A DNA stretch of 64,000 nucleotides from Polyodon spathula (lineage: Eukaryota > Chordata > Actinopteri > Acipenseriformes > Polyodontidae). Below the pieces are notes generated by a model. The model did no database searches. It was not told the DNA's origin and was given only the letters and a program-made list of their open reading frames with translations. Of this stretch, positions 49,800 to 62,300 are shown in pieces. Where the stretch lies: contig NC_054536.1 in NCBI RefSeq assembly GCF_017654505.1, positions 15,463,794-15,527,793 of the forward strand, read 5' to 3'. The stretch's first letter is position 1, and each line of letters begins with the position of its first letter. The translations under genes were made by a program, and so were the position numbers.

Positions 49800-50250
49800 A
49801 TGGAGTTTTCACTCCAGTACTTGCTTCTCTCTGTTGTTTGTGTTATTTTCATTGTATGGGCCCCTGTCACAGGTAAAAATAATGGTGAGTAGCAAGCATT
49901 TTATAACTTTTTTCAAATGGGATTGTTTCGTTGTATAATCTGAAAGGACAAGATAAACGGCGCAAAAAAAAAAGTCATGCATTCGATTATGTTTTAATTG
50001 GCATTGTTTGTCACAAGGTACTTTGTTAAACTTACGCACAGAAATGGAAATGCAGACTAGCTGCAAAGTGAATGCATCCTCTGTAAAACGTCTGCAATTC
50101 TGGGTTTGGGTTACTGCAGATGTATCATGAGGAAAAAAAAAAACCAAACAAAAACTTGCTAGTCTGGTTATTAGGTGAATTGACCTCCTCTGGAGGAGAG
50201 CATAATGTATATTATATATATATATATATTATAGCTAGATATTATATATC

Positions 50251-50301
<51 letters not shown>

Positions 50302-53300
50302 GTTTTTAAAATGTCTATACTAAGCAGATGTTCAAGTAACTAAGACATACAGCGACATGTACATTTAAATTTTTTTTATAGTTATGATTTATATTGTGAA
50401 ATGTACATTTTAGCGGTTTGTTAATATTCTCAGTTGAGCAAGGTGACAGAACAATGCTGGATCATGAGCAATATACAGTAATATAATAGTTACTAATACT
50501 TTATATTCAGTTATATATTAAATGTAACTCCATCAAATAATTTGGGGTAGCAATCTGCTGTATTTGTGGTTGAGCCCAGCTATTATTTTTAACTGAGTCT
50601 GTCTAGTAAAACTCCAGTAGTTTGTGTAGTCTTTGATATGGATGCACATGCCAAGCAAGTCCCAGCTCAGCTCTCCATCAGTCTGACAGATCTGCTGTCT
50701 TATCTTATTATACTTTGTGCGCACTGTAGACATACATTTCTCTCACTAGTCTATAAATGTCAGCTGCATTCACATATTAGATCCACTCCTTTGACTTTGT
50801 TCACTTGAATATTTAAATATACACTAAATAAAAAATAATGAATGTTCTCATTTTCATGATTAAATGATTCTGAAATGTGTTTGATTCACTCTGTACTGTA
50901 CAGTGTTTGATACTTGAGCGTGCTACTTTTGTTTAGTTATTTTTTTATTGAAAAACATAGATACCCTCACCCCAGGCAGTACTTTCTTTGACCCCCAAAG
51001 ACACCGCTAAGGTGCAGTAAAATTGGAAAGGAGACAGTACCAGACCAAACCTTCTACCTAGTATACTACCAGATGCATATTTAAAAATGATAAGGCATGT
51101 TTGCAAAAAAGTCTTTCTTTTAAAAAATGCACATGTGAGACCCATAAAGCAAATATCAAAGTATGACAAGTAAGATTTATGGAACGGTTTCTATTTTAAA
51201 GCAAGGTTACATAGCCAAACTACAGTAAATAGCTGCATACAACCATCAAGTGATTATTGACTATAAAGGGCATGTTGTCAGTATCAAATAAAATTCCATA
51301 TTTCAAGCCTGCCATGTGACAAGAAAAAGGCCTATGACCCTCTTATTTATTTATACTGTTAACTGAAACATAGTAGTGACATTTTTCAGGCACACAACTT
51401 CAGGGGAGGATAAAGTACATTTATTTTCCTGACTGGTTCCATTGGGTTATCATCTCATTTATTAAAATCTCCCAGTCGTGTGAGGGAGTTTTCCCTCAGT
51501 CCTGGCAAATTTCTCTGACTTCCATAAATATTGTAGCAAGTCAATGAGGAGGGGGGGTCAATTGCTTTTAGAGTGAAATATACTGTAGCTAATATCCCAA
51601 CTAGGAACTAGTTTCTCTTCCTTTAATGTAGCAATTCCAGTGAAAATGTAACACTTCACCTGGAAATCATGCCCTATTTCTCTAATAAGAGAATAAGAGG
51701 GAGCTGTTCTGTCTCCATGCCCATCCAATTCTTAGCCTCGTATAAGTGTCGCTCCCCTGTACCATTTGTGCCTAATTTTGTGTTTTTTGCTGTTTCGGTT
51801 CACTGCACAGAGAGCTAAGTTGTGGCAAACAAATTCACTTCTTACCCCAGAGATAAAAATGCAAAAAGTAGCTTTACTTCCTACTGTAGACCCAGTAACC
51901 TTTGGCATTTATAAGTTTGAAATACAAAACTGCTGTGTTTTTTTTTTTTTTTTTTTTTTTTTCTTGTATTGTTAGTATGGGTACTGAATAAACCACACAG
52001 TATATACATAATTAAAGGTTATGTCAGGAAAACCAGATCTACTTCATTTTTTTATGTTCGGCTGTTTTGACATTTTTCTGCCTTATCCTCAGTATGCAGG
52101 TAAATGAAACTCGAGCCTGTTAACATTGTGTGAGGAGCCCACAATGACACCCACTGCGTGACTCATTCCCTAGTTAAAAAAAAAAAAAAAAAAACAACAA
52201 CCACAAAAACTAACTATTCAGACACAACACATGCCTGTCAATGATTTTTATTACTTATAAAACTAGCTATCATTTTTAAAGGGCTGGAAATGGTGAATAT
52301 GTAATTCTTAAGTATGGAAATCTAAGGGATTGTCATCTGCATGTAAGCAACATACATATAACTCATAATAACCTAATCTTGATCTTGAATTGTATCCACC
52401 CAGAAGATTCAGCATTCTTGTATTCATAAAATGGCATCTAAAATAACAAAATAATATATTAAAATAATATCTTAGAGTAGAGGCGCCAATGAGAATGAGG
52501 TTGTACTGAGATAGTTATACAAGTTTGGGATTCTTTTTTTTTTTTTGTTTAGCAAGTCTGAGCGCTCGACTTGTCCAGAAAATTTTATTTAGTGCAAAAG
52601 ATTTTAGCCATATTTTTTTTATCAGGTTTGTTGACCCATATTTCAGCAATATCTCTTTTACCTAAATTGTTTAGTGAGTGTAAGCTATCGGATAATTGCA
52701 GACAATTGAAATGGTGAAATGTGGCTCCATCTTCCAGTTTACTCTGTAGACTTACAGTTAAAGCATGGAAAGTGTGTCTGCTGTGTTACTGGTAATGCCT
52801 GGGAGGCTGTTTCTATGTGTGTATCATTTACAGTCGAATTAATGTTATGTCTATATTATTATAGTTGTATTATAGATTTGTAAACCCATTATTTTCTGAC
52901 TCACTTCCTTGTAACTTCATCAAGACTACTTGGGTAACATGTCAATGAGTGGGATGTGCATTATCCTTCAATTCTTTGATTCTTTTTTTTATTGTTAAAC
53001 CTTTGCAGATACAAGCTGGTATTTAGGCTGTTACTATGGTAACTCACTTGGATTTGCAAATGGACAATATGAAGTTCTCACTGGACAACTGGCAGGCCCT
53101 TCTGTTTGTTCAAAACAGTGTCTTGAAAAGGGGTAAGTCTTTAATTGTAAATTGAAATGAAGCCCAAATCTAATCTTGAAATATTTATTTTCAGCATATC
53201 AGTTTTACAAGATGTCTTCAAACTTCTTAGAGGAACCTCTTATGGCGTCAAGGCCATTCATAAGGGAAGGGGGCTCATTTACTTGCGGGACTCTCATAGG

Positions 53301-56300
53301 CTCTCATAGGGTTTTGGATTGTTGGGCAAAAGTAATAGTAATAACCCCCACTAGTCAAAAAAAAAAAAAAAAAAAAAAAAAGTATGTTTAAGTTACACAC
53401 TAGAAACAGCAGAGAAAGTATGTCCTGGTATGGAGGTAAATACAGGTTTGTCTGTCTGTCTGTCTGTTTGTGATTGTGAAGAAAATTGCCAAGGATATGC
53501 TTAGCACAAGTTATTGTCTTTCTGATTGTCTGTCTGTCCTTCTGTCTGTTAAACAACACTGGGTGAACATGATAACAGCCTTGATTTTCCACTACTCTTC
53601 ACCAAGCTTTCTTCATGCATTTCAAGCCTCCTACAGATAATTAATTTGTCTATAATCCTTTACCCACAGCTGACCTGTGTGTCTGTCTGTGACACTCAAT
53701 ATGGTGAACTCTAGCTGCCTTGATTTTTGCATCCAATCTTCATTTTATTAAATGACCACCTAAACAAGTATCTGTTGCATTTGACTGTATTCTTTCACTT
53801 GATGTGCATGCTTCTTATTCTCTCATTTTAAACTTCCTGGCGTGGCAGGGGATGTATGTTACCGACGTACTTGTTAGGAATACGTAACCCATCAGTACAC
53901 TCACACATGACATGCTGCTCAGAAGAATTTAACTGGGGTAATGTTTTATTTTATCATTTTGGTTAATCTCAAAAACCCAGCGGATTTGTTAGAGCTTGGT
54001 AACGAAGGAACGAAAAAATCTAATGAACATGGAAGAACAAAGAAGGTTTATAGCAAATTCTAATAATGTAATATAATACTAGTGACACATTCCAGAATAA
54101 CAAACCACTTTTTCAAGTGTGCCCAATGCATGAGGAGCTCACAGAGATTATAAAAAAGGTATTTCACAGAGTTGATGTGTACTGAACTGTCTAGTTGCAC
54201 TCTAAGGGTTATGAAGGACGAATGCATATTGCTCCTCAGCATGAGACATTTCCATGTAATTCGTCACCTTTTAGTTAACAAACAAAGTATCCCACACACT
54301 TGAGACCCGTTGAAACTTGCCTGATAAACTAAAGTTAATGAACCGTTAATGACTCATGTCCTGTTCTAATGATTCATGGCATAAACTACAAGGGGTGCTC
54401 TAGTGTTAATGATTTATTTTAAACTACTTACTTTGGATTTTTAATTGAATAAATGCAAAGGACGTAAGAATATTTTATGTTTTGTTCCATTTAGAAACAA
54501 ACAAATAGTTATTTTATATTACATTATTTGAAGAAACTGTACCCTTTTACTTCAGTTTCTCAGGGACAGACAAATGCCTTATGTCTTTATTTGAATTTAA
54601 ATTTACTGTACCGTAACAGTAAAAATTTGAGGGTGGGTGAGGGGATGGAGGGCTCTTCATTCAGGTTACTACTTAAGCAGCGATTGACAACAAAGCAGGG
54701 GGCTTCCTGAGCAACCATTCCAGTCCGTCAGAGCAGCGGCTTGTGAAGGTGGTCACTCATCCAAAGATTGCTGTCTGTGAAAGATCAAAGCAGCCAGTAT
54801 CATTGTAATGGCTTCTAGAATGTGACACCTGGTTTATACATGGAGCAGCTTGTATGTATATGTGTATTAGAACATGCTAATAAATCAGTCATTCACAAAT
54901 GATTGTCAAAAGATTTATCACTAGATAAAAAAACGAACACATTAAAGCATTTGTATCGGGGTAAATCAAACAGTCCCTGTTTGATTTGTTATTTAACTTA
55001 TATGCAAGTATTGCAGATAAAATCCAGTATTAAATATATATTTGTATATTAAATTACTGAGTTATACAGCAGAGCGACTGTATGTCTATATGCATGTTAT
55101 AGGTATTTTTTATGTTTATCTTGAGAACCTTGTAATGAATCTTGGTATTTAGATTAGTTTATTTCATAATACAACAAGATGTATAGTTGTCTTATGTATG
55201 CTACATGACAATAAACATATAAAATATGCAAAAAAAAGTGTATTAAAAAATTGTATTTATTTAATTTAGCTGTTTGTTGAAAATGTAACTCTTTTGAATA
55301 TTTCCATTGCTGACTAAACTGGACTGCGGTGCGGACAGTAGGGTTACAGTCCAGGTATAAAGGAGCAGTAGTGGCAAGAAACCGACTCAAAGCCTTTTAA
55401 CTCATTGTTGCAGGCAGGATAAATGAGTATTCTAGCCCTTATACAGAGTGGGGCGAGAGGCGTGTTGCCCCTGTTCTCTTCCTGTGGTGCAGATGGTAAT
55501 ATCATGCTGCCTTCGGAGGCATTGCAGTCTACCTAACCGTGCTTCCTTCAGAACTTCAGTCTGGTTCTGATTAGTCAACCCAGCTGTCCATTCAACACTA
55601 AGATGATCATAAGGAAAACTAATAACACAACATGAAGTCTTAAATAAGTAGAAGTTCTCATAACATACATCAATGCTTCCTACACAAGCCTGCTAGGGAA
55701 ACTAGTTCCCAAGTAAGGGATTATAGCCAAACATCCTTATACAGTAAAAAAAATCCATAAGGGTACCCAATCGCCCACACACCCGCCACCCTGTCCTTTT
55801 CTGATACTCTCTCTTCCTGTAAATATGCAAACTCTTTGCATGCTTAGTCTTTTTTGTTTTTTTGCAGGTTCTGCATAATGGCTTTGTCAGAAGAAATGTG
55901 TTATTGTGCCAACAAAATGGGTAACTTCTTTTTAAACCAAATTAGCAACAGCTCTGTTACACTTGATGAAACCGCTCATAATGCCAGCAGCTCAGCCGCA
56001 AACAACTTTAGCATTGGAAATAACACTGATATTTCACCATCTAAAAACTGTGTCAACAGGTAAGACCTGTACTTTCCCAAATACTGTATGGGCATTTTTT
56101 CAACACACAACTGGCTTGCTTTGTCATTTGAATGTCATATTGCGGCTTGCTTCTTTTATTTAGTCAGAAATGTGTTTCACAAAGACAGTGTTAGTAATGG
56201 ACAATGGAATTGCTTTGGGAGAAATCCACAGTTTATATATAAAAAAAAAATTCAAATAGATCATCTATTTCAGACATATACCAGAAATGTGTAAAAAGGC

Positions 56301-59300
56301 CATAAGACAAGACAAGATGAGACAGAATTTCATTTTCTTTGAAGACTTGAACCCTTTTGAAGATGCTTCATCTTGCAGCTGGTGAATTTATTACGTGAAA
56401 TGTTTTGTTCAGACAGCATGTTATGTGATTATGAGACACTTTATTAACTTCCTCTATCTAGATGTTTTGATTCCCTCTGCTTACCTCATGGAAGTGAACT
56501 AGACAGCTTGGCAGTGTACAGCACACTTGGTCCCTATGTTCGGAATGTCAGTGTGACACTAGTGGCTGACAGAGTGCAGATTGGGAAACCATTCGTTATT
56601 GAGGTGTCTGGCTACTTAGCAAGTCCTTTGGAACGGTCTGTAGGTAAGGAATGACAGGATATTTATTATGTTTTAAATTCCAGGGAGATCCAATATGTTT
56701 GTGCAAACGTAATACATTTTAAATTAAATATATCGCATGGGCATGTTCCCCTGAACATTACTATGGTAAAGTAGAACTATCGCTAGACAATCTAGATAAC
56801 CTTAGTCTGGCTCGGAACTAAACACATTACCAGTTGCCATTTATTAGATTCAATATCAAATGTGCTGTATAAGCCACACTTCTTTATTATGCTTGAATTT
56901 AAGAAGAAAATAACAGATTTGTTTTCAAAGTATACATTGTTTGTCCTGTAGCTTAAATCAAATGTTTGGTTTTAAATTACAAAGGTACAGTGGTAGCACT
57001 TTTGTTTATTTGTCCATTCAAACTGATGTATAAAATTCTCTCTCTCTCTCTCTGGAATAATTCAGAAATATTGTCTTGTTTCTTTTTTAAGGTGTACAAG
57101 GTTTGAACCCAGCTAACTTTTCACTACTGCATCTTGTGATTAACTGGACCCTTGGAGAGCAGAGTGTTATCAGTGTTACTGTACTGGATAATGGCTTCTT
57201 CACTGCTTCCCCAGTTTGGGCTTTTGCTGAACCTGGAATCCATCACATAAGTATGTCACTTAAAAATTATAAAGCACTGTTGGTTAGCAAACTTCCATTC
57301 TTGGTCAACTCTGTTCTGAATTGTTTAATTGAGCCAATTAAACCTTCCAGACCATGAAGTAGTATATTATGTCAATGTATCTGTTAAACCTGAAGTAGAG
57401 TGGCCCTCCAGAACCATGATTGGAACCCCCTGGCTTAAGGGTTTATTCTGCTGGAAGCAATTGGCTGGAGATATGAAACAAAGTACAGCCACTAGCATAG
57501 TTTTAAAGACTACCTTATTGAATCCAAATAGGCATCTTCTCAAAGGCAAACTTTTAGTATTAAGGTGACAGTTCTTGCACTAGATTTAAGGCTACTTGCT
57601 TGATAAAAGCGCATGTTTACCTGTATGCAGCAGCTAAAAGGGAATCCTTTTTAAAAAAAATGAATGTCTGTTCAATTACCAGACGCATCTATCAGCAATC
57701 TTATTTCTGTGGAGGAATTCAGTGTTGACGTCACTGCTCTAATCCCGGCACCAGCATTCCTGGAGGTTAAGGTGCACCAGACGGCAGAGCAGATTCCGTC
57801 TTGTGTTACCTTCCCAGTGGAAGAAACAGATTCCCTTGAGAAGGTTTTCTTGGGTGACAGGTGCATCTTTGAGGCCTTTGTGGCAATGGGAATCAATTTG
57901 GATTTTTACTGGCATTTTACTGATGACAGCAGCATCTACAACTCGGGGGGTGATTGTTACCAACAGTCTGACTGCCTAAGCAACACTGTGGTAAGTGAGC
58001 CACTGTATTTACTACCATATTCCCTTACTTTGGTTACATTGAAGTAGAAGTAGAATGTGACAAAGGTATAATGGAAAAAGGTTTTGCGGTAAAACACATT
58101 TTATTTTGCAAAGCTTGTGTTTTCAAAAGCATTTACTGAAAATATGAAAGTATAATATTATTGTATTTATGTTGCAGAACCATACATTTGCAAAAGAAGG
58201 ACTTTACAAAGTGATTGTAAATGTTTCAAATGTCTATAACTGGATTCAGAAAGTCATCAGTGTGGTAAGAGTGCAAAGTCAGTATTGTTCTTGTGTCTTT
58301 TTGAGAAGTGGATGTGGCCCAGAGTAAGGATTCCAATGGACTTCCATCTGTGATTCAAGAGCCAATCACAGCATGAATCTCAGTTTGCTAAGCAAATTGA
58401 GATTCACATCCTTATAATCGCATTTTGAGTTGTTGGCTCTTAATTCACGTTTTGAATACGAGTCACTGAAACTGCTTAATTTAGAAGAGTTGGGTCTAAG
58501 TGAAGTTTTGCTAGAAAGTGGATTTAATATCAAATAGTTGAAAGATACAATATGAGTGGTTTTGATAGATTGGTTTCTGACAAGCTATTTGATCATTTTA
58601 TATGAATTCACAGTGCCAGAAGAGGTGGTCTTATTGTTATTGATTGGTACTTAATAATGTGAACATTGCAAATTATGTTTTTCCTTTCTGTTTTAATGAG
58701 GAAAATACTTGGAATCTGCAAACCTGTAGTGAATATGAACCAATCAGATTATAATTTTTTTTTAAAGTCTCCAGCTTTGCCAAAACCTGAAGGGCTTAAG
58801 TTTTTCCAATTGACAGAAATTGGGTAATGATTAGGAGATTAGAAATAACTCTGTAACTGTATAAATGAGTAGATTTGTGTCTGTCCAGTGTTGTAAACAA
58901 TGCATCTGTTTCTCATGCAGGCAGTTGTGCCAAGGGTCCTCTCTAACTTGACGTTTGACACCCACAGTGGGTATGCAGTCGCACTGGGGCAAAATGTCAC
59001 TCTGGAAATGGAGCTCTTCACCACAGTACGCCAGCTTCTGATCCTCAACGCCACCTTTGAGGCTGGCATCTCCCACATCCACCAGCTCAGTGACGACTCC
59101 CCTGCCTTCCAGACCTTGAACCACCTGCAGCTGGCAGAGAGCTATGGTCAGCAGTGCTGCTTTCTTCATACCCAGGTCTTCCATCAGTACAGCACTGTTG
59201 GCAGCTTTAACATCTCTGTCGCTGTATATTTTGACAATGGGGTAGTAAATGCAACATTACCCAAAGAATTATGGGTTTACGAGCCCATAAAGAATGTCTT

Positions 59301-62300
59301 TCCGTCAGTGTTTGGGAAGCAAGTTATCCCTACCGGAGTCAATACTACATTGTTGATCAGTAGCTACGTGGATAGGACTGGGTCTTCTGTCAATTGGAAC
59401 ATCAGAAAGGACAACTATACTGTTGTCAATAAAACCACTGCAGAGTGGTCTCTGACACATGCTTTTCAAGACACAGGGTTTTATATACTGCACGTTGTAG
59501 CGTCCAACCCTATCAGTGACGCCTCGTTTAAGACTGAACTGGTGGTCCAGGATGTTATCTCAGGGTTGTCTATTAGTAGGGTAGATCCTGAGTGCATACC
59601 TAGTGGTACCCTGGTCACTGTCAGTGCTAGTGTGATCACTGGAACAAACGTCACTTACACATGGAGCTTTAACATAAACTCAAGCATTACTATTGATGGG
59701 TCACAAAGTGCCTCTTATGTGTACAGTCATCCAGGTGTTTATTTGGTTGCTGTGAAAGCAGAAAATAATGTAAGTACTGTCCTTAGTGATGGCCTGGAAT
59801 TCACGGTTCAAGATCTAGTCGGGGACTTTGTAGTTGACGTACCACGTATGGTGACCGTGAATCATGATACAACAATGTCTTTCGCTGTGCTCTCTGGGAC
59901 TAACGTGACTCTCGAGGTTTTTACCAATGGCACCCTTATTTTCAACGACAGTAGCTATGTGAATGGGAACCCAGTGAGCATGGATTTTATTTTCAATCAG
60001 ATGGGACCTTTGCAAGTTGTGGTTAGAGCCTCCAATCGTGTGTCCTCTTTCAACAGTACTACAATAACCCTTGTGGTCAAAGAAATACATGTGGTCACAA
60101 TAGAAACACCACAGCAGCCAGTGCTAGGAGAGAGCATCATCCTGATTGCTAGGGTTAATGGTAAGTAGAGCATCTGTAACTGATATTTCTTTACAAGCCA
60201 AAACACCTTCTAGCATCTATAATAACCAAAACTTGAATATGGTTGGCATGTAGCTGTTTGTCAGTAACTCTCACATCTCTTATTTTATTGTTTCAGGACA
60301 TCTGTGGACAAGTGGAAGTTATATTTATTATTGGACCCTGCCCCAGAACCAGGCAGTTACATCTGGTAGCCCTGTTATTTCATACTCCTGCAACTACACA
60401 GGTTCTCGGCTCATCGGTGTTACAGTCACAAATTTTGCATCAAATGCTTCCGCTGAACTGCTGCTGAATATTTCAGCAACTGGAGCTGGGCCCAGATTCA
60501 CCCACCCTTCTACTGTTGCAACTGAAAGAAAAGCTATTTTCTCACTACAGGTGAAGGAAATTAAGTTTATAAATAATTTTATAATCTGTCTTCGAAGTTT
60601 CAAAACTGCAGTCGACATGAATATGTGAATTGTCTAACCATGGGTAGCTTGGTAAACTGTAAATTGCATAATTTGTCACTATGCTTCATTTGGTTCACAC
60701 CTGCATCATCAAGCCATTTCTTTTTTGCTAGTTATCTTTATTTAAAAACTTGAACTTAAATATAATGAACTTTCTAGAACAACATGTCTGACTGTTTTAG
60801 AAATATACTTGATTTCATTTTATTCTAAATTATAATCTCATTTTATTGTAGGGTTTTTATTCAGATGGAAACCACTTATTAGTAAATTTTGGGGATGGAA
60901 ATATAACTTCTGTTTTATATTCTACGACTTTGAACAACAGGTAAGTTCTTTGCACATTTACAGGCTCCTCCAAAAAATGAATGGAGCAACATTTTAAACT
61001 TGAATTTTAAAGTTTAGCATTTCACACTGTTTACAAACTGAAATTATCATTTATTAATTTTATGTGTATAACATCAGTAACACGCTGTATCACAAGACTC
61101 TTGTATAAAGATGCCTAATGCCTAATCTTCTGGTATTGATGCAATCTCTACATTGACATGGCATGCATCTAATCGGGCGTCAGATGTTGTTTCGGAGGAT
61201 CCAATCCTGTCTGTGTTCTATGGGATTAATGTGTGGGCTGCTTGCTGGCCAGTCCATAACGGCTATCATTTCATGCTCAGTATAATCTGTAAAAATCCTG
61301 GGTGTATTACAACTGGCAATCTCATGTGTCAGAACAAACTGAGGGCCAGTTGCACCAGCAATGGTCTTACTACAGGGTCCAAGACTGCCGTACTGTATTT
61401 TCTGAAAAGAAGGCTCATCTATTATATTAACAACCCAACATTTACCTAAGGTGCTTGCAAAAATAAGGCTTGTGCTTCCCAAGTCTTTTAGATATCATAC
61501 GACTGCTTTTACAGGACCTTTTTAGGACTAATTTTAGTTAGGTGCTGGTCAGGGTCTGGGAAACCAGCCATTGGTTCACAGGTGTTTTCCTTGATTTTCT
61601 TTGTGAAGTGCCAACTGTATTCTATTGTGATCTCGATAAAGTTCCATTTCACATGGTGGCTAAGTAGAAATTAACTGCTTCACTACCACATTGTTTGAAT
61701 CACTGGAAATATCAATGATGGAGGTCTTTTGCACATATCCACTTCATGTTTATAAACTCTTTGATTTGATATCACAATCCCCTTTTGAATATACCCCTGG
61801 GATTTTTCTATTTCAGTGTCAACCACATCTATGTGTTTGCTGGAATCTATGTGGTGAAAGTGACCTTGCGGAGTGGAGTCTCTGTGTCTTCATTGATTGC
61901 AGTTCAAGACCCGGTGAAAGGTCTTTTTTTAACAGGACCAGACAAACTCAGTCTGGCTGTCAGGTAAGTCTACATAGTGTTATCAAATGCACTGTAACCA
62001 GCATGCTTTTAGCTAGTATACAGTATGTTTTACATTGCTAATTTAACATATAATACAAATAACAGTTATTTATTATACATTTTCCAGTTTAAGTTTAATC
62101 TTTTATAGACCCTGTGGCATGGTGGAAGCCCTGATAATGTAAATAGGGTGGGTTGTGGGGTTTTATTTGTTCGGCAGGGATGGGGTTAATTCTATCCCTG
62201 CTGAATACATGTGTGGAATGTGGCTAGGTCTTAATTGCATATTGAATTGTCAATTAAGACAAAGCCACATGGTATAAAAATGGAAGAAGTCCTTTGTTTG

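Noticed and set aside
53866..53938. Possible extra WSC exon between exons 2 and 3
   Set aside because: Exon 2 and exon 3 join in phase and complete the KGFC motif; this stretch has no fitting donor and acceptor pair.
57329..57568. 80-codon open frame proposed as an extra pkd1l1 exon (HEVVYYVNVSVKPEVE looks PKD-like)
   Set aside because: Exon 5 joins exon 6 in phase without it, the frame runs into a stop with no donor, and its second half is a dispersed repeat.
58831..59184. Antisense frames across pkd1l1 exon 8
   Set aside because: They overlap the well-supported PKD exon on the other strand and have no similarity of their own.
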